A stretch of DNA of 64,000 nt from Streptomyces gardneri (GTDB lineage: Bacteria; Actinomycetota; Actinomycetes; Streptomycetales; Streptomycetaceae), in contig NZ_BJMN01000036.1 in the NCBI RefSeq assembly GCF_006539185.1, positions 1 to 64,000 of the forward strand. The letters run 5' to 3'. Positions 32,545-42,497 of the stretch are shown here, in pieces. The position numbers and the translations under genes were made by a program. The notes beneath the pieces were generated by a model. The model saw nothing but the letters and a program-made list of their open reading frames with translations. It was not told the DNA's origin and ran no database searches. Numbering within the stretch: the first letter of the stretch is position 1; every line of letters starts with the position of its first letter.

Positions 32545-33389
32545 CAGACCGCCCCCTCGTTCCAGCGCCGCACGTGCGGCAGATCGTCGTCCAGCCAGAA
32601 CGCGCTCTGCTCGGGATCCTTGGAGTCGGTGACGACCAGGATCTCCTCGAACTTCGCGCCCGTCCCCCGGAATCCGAGGTGCGGCTCGACCGCCCACAGC
32701 CCGGGCACGGGCGGGTGGTCGGAGAACGTGTACGGCGACCAGAGCGGCGACCAGCCGTCCCGGTGGCCGTGGATCGTGTCGCTCGCCAGGCCCTTGAGAG
32801 CCTGCGTGCCGAAGCCGAAGAGCGTCGGCGACCAGCGGCGCTCCTTCACCCGGTCGATCTTGTGGGCGATGACGCCGAAGGGATAGGCCCGGTGCCGGTT
32901 CGCGTACCCCTGGCGGACCATGAGGCGGTCCACGTCCTCGTATATCTCGCGCAGCGTGCGACGCTCGCGGACCTCGCGGAGGATCAGGTCGCGGTGGTCG
33001 CGGAGGTCGGCGAGCAGCTTGTCGTGCAGGGGGTTGAGGCCCAGGCAGCCGCTGTAGCCGATGTCGGCGGTGTGGCCCTTGTAGACCGGCGCCATGTCGA
33101 GGATGAACGGCATCCCCGCCTCCAGACGACGGTTCGTCGGGAAGAACTGCAGGGGGATCTTGAAGTCGACGAAGGCCGTGCGGTCCCCGAACCAGGCGAA
33201 CGGCCGGTGGAACCAGTCCCGCACCCCCCGCTCGTACAGCCACTCCCGCTGCATCCGGGCGGCCTCGCGCTCGGTCACGCCCGGCTTCAGCTGCGCCGCG
33301 ACGGCTTCCGCGCACTCGTACGAGAGCCGCTGTACTTCTCTGAATCCCCGCAGCTCCGCGGAGAGTTCGCTTGTGACTGCTGAGCCCAT
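32544..33389 (-). CDS. M24-family (Xaa-Pro peptidase-like) protein
   Basis: The 281-residue pita-bread fold protein has ligand-type residues in FILDMAPVYK, HTADIGYSG, a His in TIHGHRDG and Glu in VEPHLGF. These correspond to the two-metal centre of M24 enzymes. The N-terminal domain of true aminopeptidases P is absent. ATG 33389 was used; a longer in-frame start at 33479 is possible. It is translationally coupled to the hydrolase-SDR gene. Substrate unknown; it may act on a small molecule. Confidence 0.83.
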   Translation of the reverse strand: MGSAVTSELSAELRGFREVQRLSYECAEAVAAQLKPGVTEREAARMQREWLYERGVRDWFHRPFAWFGDRTAFVDFKIPLQFFPTNRRLEAGMPFILDMAPVYKGHTADIGYSGCLGLNPLHDKLLADLRDHRDLILREVRERRTLREIYEDVDRLMVRQGYANRHRAYPFGVIAHKIDRVKERRWSPTLFGFGTQALKGLASDTIHGHRDGWSPLWSPYTFSDHPPVPGLWAVEPHLGFRGTGAKFEEILVVTDSKDPEQSAFWLDDDLPHVRRWNEGAV

Positions 33390-33496
33390 GCCGTCCGCCG
33401 TCCCGTGTGAGCGCCCGATCGCACTACGCGTCCGTAACTTGACACCGATGAATGTGACAATGCCCGGCGGCTGAGTCAAGAGGTCGGACGCCGGCC

Positions 33497-33529
33497 TGTG
33501 GAAAAGGCCGCGTCGGAGCCTGTGGAAAA
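33497..33529. promoter_or_regulatory. Paired TGTGGAAAA repeats upstream of the ABC operon
   Basis: TGTGGAAAA occurs at 33497-33505 and 33521-33529, each preceded by GCC. This is one base away from the DnaA box TGTGGACAA, so it could be weak DnaA sites or regulator repeats. Confidence 0.4.
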
Positions 33530-33633
33530 AGACTTTTGTCGCGACTCCCTTACGGGCTTGTACTCCTATGGTCGGAGAAGGATCGAGCCGTTGGGCTGAC
33601 GACCGCTGTGGCGCACACCACTACGGTCGTACC

Positions 33634-34605
33634 GTGACTGTGATCGCGACCGAAAGCCTCAGCAAGCGGTTCCCCCGGGTGACCGCTCTCGACCGGCTCT
33701 CCCTGGACATCGGGCCCGGTGTGACCGGACTGGTGGGTGCCAACGGAGCCGGCAAGTCCACCATGATCAAGATCCTGCTCGGACTCTCCCCCGCCACGGA
33801 GGGCCGCGCCGAGGTGCTCGGCCTCGACGTCAGCACCTCCGGCGCGCAGATCCGCGAGCAGGTCGGCTACATGCCGGAGCACGACTGCCTGCCCCCGGAC
33901 GTCTCGGCCACCGAGTTCGTCGTCCACATGGCGCGGATGTCGGGTCTGCCCGCGACCGCCGCCCGGGAGCGGACCGCCGACACCCTCCGCCACGTCGGCC
34001 TGTACGAGGAGCGGTACCGCCCCATCGGCGGCTACTCGACGGGCATGAAGCAGCGGGTGAAGCTCGCGCAGGCACTCGTCCACGACCCGAAGCTGGTCCT
34101 CCTCGACGAGCCGACCAACGGCCTCGACCCGGTCGGCCGCGACGAGATGCTCGGACTGATCCGCCGCGTCTGGACCGACTTCGGCATTTCCGTCCTCGTG
34201 ACCTCGCACCTTCTCGGAGAGCTTGAGCGCACCTGCGACCACGTCGTCGTCATCGACGGCGGGCAGCTGCTCCGCTCCAGCTCCACCAGCGACTTCACCC
34301 GGACCACCACGACGCTCGCGGTCGAGGTCACCGACTCCGACACTCACCCCGACGGTACGGGCGCGCTCCGCGCGGCCCTCGCCGAAGCCGGCGTCGTGCT
34401 CCACCCGGGTGTGGAGGACGGCCTGCCCGGCGCCGGCCACATCCTGCTCCTGGAGGCGGCCGGCGAGGAGACGTACGACCTCGTGCGGGACACCGTCGCC
34501 GGTCTCGGCCTCGGTCTCGTCCGCATGGAGCAGCGCCGCCACCACATCGCCGAGGTCTTCCGGCCCGAGACGCCCCCGCGGCACGAGGAGGTGCCGGCCC
34601 GATGA
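33634..34605 (+). CDS. ABC transporter ATPase (first of two)
   Basis: The 323-residue ATP-binding subunit has Walker A GANGAGKST, the signature YSTGMKQ in place of LSGGQ, and Walker B LVLLDEPTNGLDP. A C-terminal extension of about 100 residues (with ALRAALAEAGV and AGHILLLE) follows. GTG 33634 was chosen (a second GTG at 33640). Its stop overlaps the permease ATG by 4 bp. It begins an operon of four genes to 37155, two ATPase/permease pairs. Substrate unknown. Confidence 0.88.
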   Translation: MTVIATESLSKRFPRVTALDRLSLDIGPGVTGLVGANGAGKSTMIKILLGLSPATEGRAEVLGLDVSTSGAQIREQVGYMPEHDCLPPDVSATEFVVHMARMSGLPATAARERTADTLRHVGLYEERYRPIGGYSTGMKQRVKLAQALVHDPKLVLLDEPTNGLDPVGRDEMLGLIRRVWTDFGISVLVTSHLLGELERTCDHVVVIDGGQLLRSSSTSDFTRTTTTLAVEVTDSDTHPDGTGALRAALAEAGVVLHPGVEDGLPGAGHILLLEAAGEETYDLVRDTVAGLGLGLVRMEQRRHHIAEVFRPETPPRHEEVPAR

Positions 34606-35513
34606 GCACCCAGCTGCCCCACCCCTCCCAGGCCGCTCCCGACACGACGCAGATCCACAACATCGGCTACCGGTCCTACGACGGCCCGCGCCTCGGCCGG
34701 GCCTACGCGCGCCGGTCGCTCTTCTCGCAGTCCCTGCGCGGTGCCTACGGCCTCGGCCGCAGCGCCAAGTCGAAGGTGCTGCCGATGATCCTCTTCGCCG
34801 TGATGTGCGTCCCGGCGCTGATCCTCGTCGCGGTCGCCGTCGTCGGGAAGCAGTCCAAGCTCTCGATCGAGTACACGCAGTACGCGCTCTACCTCCAGGT
34901 CGTCATCAGCATCTACCTGGCCTCGCAGGCGCCCCAGTCCGTCTCCCGGGACCTCCGGTTCCGGACGGTGCCGCTGTACTTCTCCCGCCCGATCGAGCGC
35001 GCGGACTACGTCCTCGCCAAGTTCGGCGCGATGGCCTCGGCGCTCTTCATCCTCACCGCCTCGCCGCTGCTGATCCTCTGGATCGGCTCGCTGCTGGCCA
35101 AGATGGACTTCGCCGAGCAGACCAAGATGTTCGGCCAGGGGCTCGTCTCCGTGGCGCTGCTCTCGGTGCTCTTCGGCGGCATAGGCCTGGTCATGGCGGC
35201 CCTCACCCCGCGGCGGGGCTTCGGCGTCGCCGCCGTGATCGCCGTCCTGACGGTGTCGTACGGCGCGGTCTCCACCCTCATGGGCATCGCCTTCGCGACG
35301 GACAACGGGGGTGTCATCCAGTGGATCGGCCTCTTCTCGCCGATGACCCTCATCGACGGCGTGCAGAGCGCCTTCCTGGGCGCGCCCCCCGGCTTCCCCG
35401 AGCTCGGTGGCCCGAGCACCGGCGTCGGCGTGATCTACGTGCTGGTCGTCCTCGCGCTCATCGCCGGCTCGTACGGCATCCTGATGCGCCGCTACCGAAA
35501 GGTCGGGCTGTGA
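34602..35513 (+). CDS. ABC transporter permease (first of two)
   Basis: The 303-residue permease of the ABC-2 type has about six membrane helices, preceded by a soluble N-terminus (1-60). Its ATG overlaps the upstream ATPase stop (ATGA), and its TGA overlaps the next ATPase GTG (GTGA), so all are coupled. No substrate can be assigned. Confidence 0.85.
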   Translation: MSTQLPHPSQAAPDTTQIHNIGYRSYDGPRLGRAYARRSLFSQSLRGAYGLGRSAKSKVLPMILFAVMCVPALILVAVAVVGKQSKLSIEYTQYALYLQVVISIYLASQAPQSVSRDLRFRTVPLYFSRPIERADYVLAKFGAMASALFILTASPLLILWIGSLLAKMDFAEQTKMFGQGLVSVALLSVLFGGIGLVMAALTPRRGFGVAAVIAVLTVSYGAVSTLMGIAFATDNGGVIQWIGLFSPMTLIDGVQSAFLGAPPGFPELGGPSTGVGVIYVLVVLALIAGSYGILMRRYRKVGL

Positions 35514-36421
35514 CCACCCTCCACATCGACCACGTCTCCCGCTGGTTCGGAAACGTCGTGGCCGTGAACGACGTCACCATGTCGGTGGCCCCGGGCGTCA
35601 CCGGCCTCCTCGGGCCCAACGGCGCCGGGAAGTCCACCCTCATCAACATGATGGGAGGCTTCCTCGACCCCTCCACCGGCAGCGTCACGCTCGACGGTCA
35701 GACGATCTGGGGGAACGAGTCCGTCTACCGCCAGATCGGTGTCGTCCCCGAGCGGGAGGCGATGTACGACTTCCTCACCGGTCGCGAGTTCGTCGTGGCC
35801 AACGCGGAACTGCAGGGCCTCGGCGCCAAGGAGGCCCAGGAGGCCCTGGCCACGGTCGAGATGGAGTACGCGCAGGACCGCAAGATCTCCACGTACAGCA
35901 AGGGCATGCGGCAGCGCGTGAAGATGGCCTCGGCCCTCGTGCACCAGCCGTCCGTGCTCCTCCTGGACGAGCCGTTCAACGGCATGGACCCGCGCCAGCG
36001 GATGCAGTTGATGGACCTGCTGCGGCGGATGGGCGCGGAGGGCCGCACGGTCCTCTTCTCCTCGCACATCCTGGAGGAGGTCGAGCAGCTCGCCTCCCAC
36101 ATCGAGGTGATCGTGGCCGGACGGCACGCGGCCTCCGGCGACTTCCGCAAGATCCGCCGGCTCATGACGGACCGGCCGCACCGCTACCTCGTCCGCTCCA
36201 GCGACGACCGGGCGCTCGCCGCCGCACTGATCGCCGACCCCTCCACGGCCGGCATCGAGGTCGACCGCGTGGAGGGCGGACTGCGCGTCCAGGCGGTGGA
36301 CTTCGGGCGGTTCACGGAGCTGCTGCCCAAGGTCGCGAAGGACCGGGGCATCCGCCTCCTGACGGTCTCGCCCTCGGACGAGTCCCTCGAATCGGTCTTC
36401 TCGTACCTCGTCGCGGCCTGA
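35510..36421 (+). CDS. ABC transporter ATPase (second of two)
   Basis: The 303-residue ATPase has Walker A GPNGAGKST, the signature YSKGMRQR, Walker B VLLLDEPFNGMDP, and a distal His in SSHILEEVE. It resembles the first ATPase, suggesting a duplicated pair. GTG 35510 overlaps the upstream stop by 4 bp. It is followed by a 14-bp gap and the second permease. Confidence 0.88.
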   Translation: MTTLHIDHVSRWFGNVVAVNDVTMSVAPGVTGLLGPNGAGKSTLINMMGGFLDPSTGSVTLDGQTIWGNESVYRQIGVVPEREAMYDFLTGREFVVANAELQGLGAKEAQEALATVEMEYAQDRKISTYSKGMRQRVKMASALVHQPSVLLLDEPFNGMDPRQRMQLMDLLRRMGAEGRTVLFSSHILEEVEQLASHIEVIVAGRHAASGDFRKIRRLMTDRPHRYLVRSSDDRALAAALIADPSTAGIEVDRVEGGLRVQAVDFGRFTELLPKVAKDRGIRLLTVSPSDESLESVFSYLVAA

Positions 36422-36435
36422 AAGGAGCCTGACCG

Positions 36436-37155
36436 ATGTACAACCCCACAGTCGCCCGGCTCACCTACCGGGCCCTTCTCGGCCGCCGGCGTGCGCTGAT
36501 CCTCTTCCTGCTGCCCGCCCTGCTGGTGCTCATCGCGGTGGCGGTGCGCGCGTTCAGCGGTGCGGACGACCAGGTCGCCGCCGACTTCCTGGGCGGCTTC
36601 GCGCTGGCCACGATGGTGCCGCTGATCGGTGTGATCGCCGGGACGGGCGCGATAGGGCCGGAGATCGACGACGGCTCGATCGTCTACCTGCTGTCCAAGC
36701 CGGTGAAGCGGCCCACGATCATCTTCACGAAGCTCATCGTGGCGATCGCCGTCACCATGGTCTTCTCGGCGGTGCCGACGCTGATCGCCGGATTCGTCCT
36801 CAACGGCAACGGCCAGCAGGTCGCGGTCGCCTACACGGTGGCGGCCCTGGTGGCCTCCATCGCCTACAGCGCGATGTTCCTGCTGCTCGGCACGATCAGC
36901 CGGCACGCCGTGGTCATCGGCCTCGTGTACGCCCTGGTCTGGGAGACCCTCTTCGGCTCCCTGATCTCCGGTGCGAAGACCCTGAGCGTCCAGCAGTGGT
37001 CGCTCGCGCTGGCGGAGAAGGTCACCGGCGACGGCCTGATCGACTCCGAGGTCGGTCTCACCACGGCGACCGTCCTCCTCGTGGCGGTCACGGTCGCGGC
37101 GACCTGGTTCGCCGGCCACAAGCTGCGGACACTGACGCTGGCGGGCGAGGAGTAG
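36436..37155 (+). CDS. ABC transporter permease (second of two)
   Basis: The 239-residue ABC-2 type permease has six predicted helices (e.g. ALILFLLPALLVLIAVAVRAF) and no large soluble part. It starts with ATG preceded by an AAAGGAG site. It ends the operon before a strong hairpin. Its partner is presumably the ATPase just upstream. Confidence 0.85.
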   Translation: MYNPTVARLTYRALLGRRRALILFLLPALLVLIAVAVRAFSGADDQVAADFLGGFALATMVPLIGVIAGTGAIGPEIDDGSIVYLLSKPVKRPTIIFTKLIVAIAVTMVFSAVPTLIAGFVLNGNGQQVAVAYTVAALVASIAYSAMFLLLGTISRHAVVIGLVYALVWETLFGSLISGAKTLSVQQWSLALAEKVTGDGLIDSEVGLTTATVLLVAVTVAATWFAGHKLRTLTLAGEE

Positions 37156-37178
37156 GCCCGGGACCGGGACGACACAGC

Positions 37179-37240
37179 GGCGGTACGGCTCCGAAGGTCG
37201 TCGCCCCGGCTCCGGGAGGCCCACCCGGAGCCGTACCGCC
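37179..37240 (+). terminator. Long-arm hairpin terminating the ABC operon
   Basis: Arms of 15 bp (37179-37193 and 37226-37240) pair perfectly around a 32-nt loop. It also ends the convergent MFS gene at 37279. Confidence 0.8.
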
Positions 37241-37278
37241 ACCCCCCACTCGCCCGCCGCGCGACTCCGGGCCGGCCT

Positions 37279-38559
37279 TCAGACCGTGCGGTTGCGGGCC
37301 GCGAGCAGGCCCACGGCGAGCGAGGCCGCGCAGACACCCAGGACGAGCGAGATCGGCAGGGTCCAGGAGCCGGTGGCCTGGTGCAGGGCGCCGGCGGCCA
37401 GCGGGCCCGCCGCGGCGAGCAGATAGCCGACCGTCTGGGCCATCCCCGACAGCCTGGACGCGGTCACCGCGTCCCCCGAGCGCAGCACGATCAGGGTCAG
37501 GGCGAGGCCGAGCGCGCCGCCCTGGCCGACGCCGAGCAGGGCCGCCCAGAGCCAGGCGCCCTCGGCCGGCGCGACGAGCAGACCGGCGTAACCGGCCGCG
37601 ACCAGCGTCGTGACCAGGACGATCAGCGGGCGCTGACTCCGCATCCGGCCCGCGAGGAGCGGCACCGCGAAGGCACCCACGATCTGGGTCAGGGTGTTGA
37701 AGGCGAAGATCACCCCCGCCGTGGAGCGGCTCATCCCGTGGTCGGTGAAGATCGTCGGCATCCAGGCGATCAGGACGTAGGACCAGAGCGACTGGCCGCC
37801 CATGAAGAGCGTCACCTGCCAGGCCAGCGGCGAGCGCCAGACGCTCACCGGACGGGCGCCGCCGGCCGGGACGGCCCGTACCTCGTGGCCCGTACGCCCC
37901 TTGGCGACCAGCACCTGCGGAAGCCAGGCGAGCGCCGCGATCCCGGCGAGCAGCGACCAGAAGCCGAGCGAGGCCTCCCAGCCGCCGCCGAGGGCCTCCT
38001 CCAGTGGCACCGAGGCCGCCGCCGCCACCGTCGCGCCCGCGATCAGCGCGCCCGTGTAGACGGAGGTCATCGCCGCGGCCCGGTCCGGGAAGTCCCGCTT
38101 GATCAGCCCCGGCATCAGGACGTTCAGCAGGGCGATCGCCGTGCCGACGAGGATCCCGCCGCCGTACAGCGCGTACACGGACGGCAGCACGCGCGCGAGG
38201 ATGCCGACGCCGAGCAGCAGGAGTGCGGCGAACAGCATCCGCTCCGCGCCGAAGCGGCGGCCCAGCCACGGAGCGACCAGCGCGCCGGCGCCGAGGAACA
38301 GGACCGGGACCGAGGTGACGAGCGAGCTCGCCGTCGAGGACAGACCGAAGGCGTCGGAGATCTCGCCGACCAGGGGCGCCACGCTCGCCAGGGCGACCCG
38401 CATGTTCAGGGAGGCCAGCACGATTCCGACCAGGAGCACCGCCGGGTGCGCGAGCAGCGCGCGCCGGGCCGTCACTCCCGCGGCCGGCCGCAGCACCCCG
38501 GCCTCGGTGCCGGCTTCCCCCGCGAGGGCCTCGTCCGTCGTGCGTATCTCGGTGCTCAC
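37279..38559 (-). CDS. CynX/NimT-type MFS transporter
   Basis: The 426-residue protein has 12 predicted membrane helices, with ASLNMRVALASVAPLVGEI near the first and GRRFGAERMLFAALLLLG-type loop between TM2 and TM3. The family exports or imports small organic anions, cyanate among others. GTG 38559 overlaps the FadR stop by 4 bp, so the FadR-type regulator probably controls it. No substrate assigned. Confidence 0.85.
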   Translation of the reverse strand: MSTEIRTTDEALAGEAGTEAGVLRPAAGVTARRALLAHPAVLLVGIVLASLNMRVALASVAPLVGEISDAFGLSSTASSLVTSVPVLFLGAGALVAPWLGRRFGAERMLFAALLLLGVGILARVLPSVYALYGGGILVGTAIALLNVLMPGLIKRDFPDRAAAMTSVYTGALIAGATVAAAASVPLEEALGGGWEASLGFWSLLAGIAALAWLPQVLVAKGRTGHEVRAVPAGGARPVSVWRSPLAWQVTLFMGGQSLWSYVLIAWMPTIFTDHGMSRSTAGVIFAFNTLTQIVGAFAVPLLAGRMRSQRPLIVLVTTLVAAGYAGLLVAPAEGAWLWAALLGVGQGGALGLALTLIVLRSGDAVTASRLSGMAQTVGYLLAAAGPLAAGALHQATGSWTLPISLVLGVCAASLAVGLLAARNRTV

Positions 38560-39245
38560 CGGTTCCGGACCGCCCCGCCGGTCAGAGCCGCCACGGTCTC
38601 CATCGGGACCCGCAGCAGCTCCCGCGCCTGGCGCTCCGCCGCCTCCGGGTCGCCCGCCTCGACCGCCTCCACCAGGGCCTCGTGGGCGTCGATGTCGACG
38701 GGCGGCATCTCCCGGTCGCCGAGCGCCTCCACCAGCACCTCGTGCACCTGCGCGGAGAAGAAGCGGTAGACCTCGACGAAGGTCGCGTTGTGCGTCGCGC
38801 CCACGACCGCCAGGTGGAACGCGAGGTCCGCGTCCGCGTCCCGGTCGCCCTCCTCCCGCAGGGTGGTCAGGGCAGCCCGCAGCCGCAGCAGGTCGTGGGT
38901 GTCCCGACGTACGGCCGCGAGGCGGGCGGCCTCCGCCTCCAGTGCGACCCGCAGTTCGAGGACGTCCGCCGCGCCCGCGTGGCGCACCCCGCGCAGCACG
39001 GCGGCCGGGTCGGCGGTCGACCTGACGAAGGTGCCGTTGCCCTGACGGGACTCCAGGAGGCCCGCGTGGACGAGGACCCGGACCGCCTCGCGGACGGTGT
39101 TGCGGCCCACGCCGAGCTGCTGCGCGAGCTCGTGTTCGGTGGGGATGCGGTCGCCGACGGCCCACTCCCCGTCCGTGAGCTGCGCGCGCAGTTGTTCCAC
39201 GACGGAGTCCACCAGCGAGGTCCGCCCCGCCGCCTTGAGTGCCAT
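38556..39245 (-). CDS. FadR/GntR-family transcriptional regulator
   Basis: The 229-residue protein has an N-terminal winged HTH (about 8-70, RIPTEHELAQQLGVGRNTVREAVRVL) and a C-terminal FCD domain of helices (about 85-220) with Asp/His residues (FHLAVVGATHN) for a metal/ligand site. ATG 39245 was chosen as the motif start; an ATG at 39284 is also possible. It is upstream of and overlapping with the MFS gene. It diverges from lpdA. Confidence 0.88.
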   Translation of the reverse strand: MALKAAGRTSLVDSVVEQLRAQLTDGEWAVGDRIPTEHELAQQLGVGRNTVREAVRVLVHAGLLESRQGNGTFVRSTADPAAVLRGVRHAGAADVLELRVALEAEAARLAAVRRDTHDLLRLRAALTTLREEGDRDADADLAFHLAVVGATHNATFVEVYRFFSAQVHEVLVEALGDREMPPVDIDAHEALVEAVEAGDPEAAERQARELLRVPMETVAALTGGAVRNR

Positions 39246-39368
39246 GCCGTTCCGACCTCTCCATTCGCCCGGTTGCCCAGTCATCCTACAACTGACCGTT
39301 CGGGAGACACCGGACTACTGTGGGCCCGTACGTGGACCGAACACCCTCACCACCCTCGGGAGTCAGTC

Positions 39369-40772
<1,404 letters not shown>

Positions 40773-40807
40773 GGTTTCTCCCATCGCGGGGTGATAGGCA
40801 CTGAAAG

Positions 40808-41470
40808 GTGCCGAGCAGAACCTCTCCGGGTGGCGAACCGTCCCGGCCGATCAGGTCGTGGGTGCGTTCGTCACCCGGTACGCATGTGTGGCTGGCGGTC
40901 ATCGCGATCACCAGCCTCGTCATCGCGCTCTCCCCCGACGGCCTGGAGACCTATCTCCTCCACCGCAACAGCAGCAATCTCCACCAGCTCTCGCACCACC
41001 CGGTGCGGGCCCTGCTCGGCAGCGCGTTCTGGATCGAGGATCCCGCCGACCTCCTGCTGTACGCGGTGCTCTTCGAGGTCCTGCACGCCCCCGTGGAACG
41101 CTGGCTCGGTACCGCGAAGTGGCTCTTCACCGTCGCGACGGCCCATATCGCGGCGACCCTGATCAGCCAGCAGGTCGTCCTGGTGGCCATCCGGCTCCAC
41201 GACGTACCGCGCAGCATGGCCCACGTCGTCGACATCGGCGTCAGCTACGGCCTCGCCGCCTCGGCCGGCATCCTGACCTACCGGCTGCCGCGCCCCTGGC
41301 GCTGGCTCTATCTCGCCGGCGTGGTCGCGTTCTTCGTCGTACCCCTCACCACCGACCGGACGTACACCGACCTCGGCCACGCGATCTCGCTGGCGATCGG
41401 ACTGGCCTGCTATCCGCTGACCCGGGGAGAAAAACCAGTCGCACCCGAACAGGGGCCCGGCGCACACTAG
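40808..41470 (+). CDS. Rhomboid-like membrane protein
   Basis: The 220-residue protein has about six membrane helices. GVSYGLAASAG and GHAISLAIGLACYPL resemble the Ser and His helices of rhomboid proteases, but the canonical GxSG is replaced by GVSY. It is probably a rhomboid-fold protein with uncertain protease activity. It starts 35 bp after lpdA. It is followed by tRNA-Ser. Confidence 0.75.
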   Translation: MPSRTSPGGEPSRPIRSWVRSSPGTHVWLAVIAITSLVIALSPDGLETYLLHRNSSNLHQLSHHPVRALLGSAFWIEDPADLLLYAVLFEVLHAPVERWLGTAKWLFTVATAHIAATLISQQVVLVAIRLHDVPRSMAHVVDIGVSYGLAASAGILTYRLPRPWRWLYLAGVVAFFVVPLTTDRTYTDLGHAISLAIGLACYPLTRGEKPVAPEQGPGAH

Positions 41471-41553
41471 TTGTACGGGGGGCACGGGGGATCCCCCGAA
41501 GGGAGCGGCCGCTTCGAGCGCGTGGACCATGTCCGCGCGGGCTGCTCCCTCCC

Positions 41554-41638
41554 GGAGGGTTGGCCGAGTGGTAAGGCAGCGGCTTGCTAAGCCGTAGTCG
41601 GGGGCAACCCCGCGCGCGTTCGATCCGCGCACCCTCCG
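41554..41638 (+). tRNA. tRNA-Ser (GCU anticodon)
   Basis: The 85-nt cloverleaf has acceptor GGAGGGT/ACCCTCC, discriminator G at 41638, anticodon GCT at 41586-41588, and a long class II variable arm. CCA is not encoded. It reads AGC/AGU codons. A terminator hairpin follows directly. Confidence 0.95.
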
Positions 41639-41647
41639 CCGCGTACG

Positions 41648-41677
41648 ACGAAGGCCACCCCGCGGGGTGGCCTTCGT
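41648..41677 (+). terminator. Perfect hairpin after tRNA-Ser(GCU)
   Basis: A 14-bp perfect stem (41648-41661 and 41664-41677) with a 2-nt loop lies 10 bp beyond the tRNA. It also serves the convergent HAD gene ending at 41691. Confidence 0.9.
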
Positions 41678-41690
41678 CGGTTGTGAAGCG

Positions 41691-42497
41691 TCAGACCGAC
41701 AGCAGCCGTTCCAGGACGACCGCGATGCCGTCCTCCTCGTTGGAGGCCGTCACCTCGTCCGCCACCGTCCGCAGCTCCTCGTGGGCGTTGCCCATCGCCA
41801 CGCCGTGGGCGGCCCAGGCGAACATCGGGATGTCGTTCGGCATGTCGCCGAAGGCGATCGTCTCCGCGGCCTTCACGCCCAGCCGGCGCGCGGCCAGGGA
41901 GAGCCCCGTCGCCTTGCTCAGGCCGAGCGGGAGGATCTCCACGATCCCCGGACCGGCCATGACGACGTCCACGAGCCCGCCGACCGTCTCACGGGAGATC
42001 CGCGTCAGCTCGTCGTCGCTCAGCGTCGGGTGCTGGATGTAGAGCTTGGTCAGCGGCGCCGCCCACAGCTCCGCCGGATCCTCGTACGGGACGTACGGCA
42101 GGGGGCCATCCTGGACCCGGTAGCCGGGGCCCATCAGGACCTCGCCCTCCAGGCCGTCGCGACTGGCGGCCACCGCCAGCGGGCCGACCTCCGCCTCGAG
42201 CTTGGACAGGGCGAGTCCGGCGAGCTGCCGGTCCAGGGTCAGCGAGGTCAGCAGCCGGTGCTCACCGGCGTGGTAGACCTGCGCGCCCTGCCCGCACACC
42301 GCGATCCCCTCGTAGCCGAGGTCGTCGAGGATGTGCCGCGTCCAGGGCACCGCCCGGCCGGTGACGACGATGTGCGCCGCGCCCGCCTCGGTCACGGCGG
42401 CGAGCGCGTCCCGCGTGCGGGCGGAGACGGACTCGTCGGCGCGCAGCAGCGTGCCGTCGAGGTCCGTCGCCACCAGGCGGTAGGGGAAGGGGCTCAC
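41691..42497 (-). CDS. Cof-type HAD hydrolase
   Basis: The 268-residue HAD IIB phosphatase has motif I DLDGTLLRAD, motif II Thr in VVTGRAVPW, a Lys in GLSKATGL and motif IV GDMPNDIPMF. It is a close relative of the gene at 26142-27023. GTG 42497 overlaps the serS stop (GTGA), so it is coupled to serS. Substrate unknown. Confidence 0.87.
   Translation of the reverse strand: MSPFPYRLVATDLDGTLLRADESVSARTRDALAAVTEAGAAHIVVTGRAVPWTRHILDDLGYEGIAVCGQGAQVYHAGEHRLLTSLTLDRQLAGLALSKLEAEVGPLAVAASRDGLEGEVLMGPGYRVQDGPLPYVPYEDPAELWAAPLTKLYIQHPTLSDDELTRISRETVGGLVDVVMAGPGIVEILPLGLSKATGLSLAARRLGVKAAETIAFGDMPNDIPMFAWAAHGVAMGNAHEELRTVADEVTASNEEDGIAVVLERLLSV

Noticed and set aside
32567..32580. GCCGCACGTGCGGC palindrome as a parS relative
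   Set aside because: It shares only the CACGTG centre; the flanking bases do not match the parS core, and it is inside a coding region.
41554..41638. tRNA-Ser genes as integration sites
   Set aside because: No integrase, no duplicated tRNA 3' end and no foreign base composition flanks either tRNA-Ser gene.
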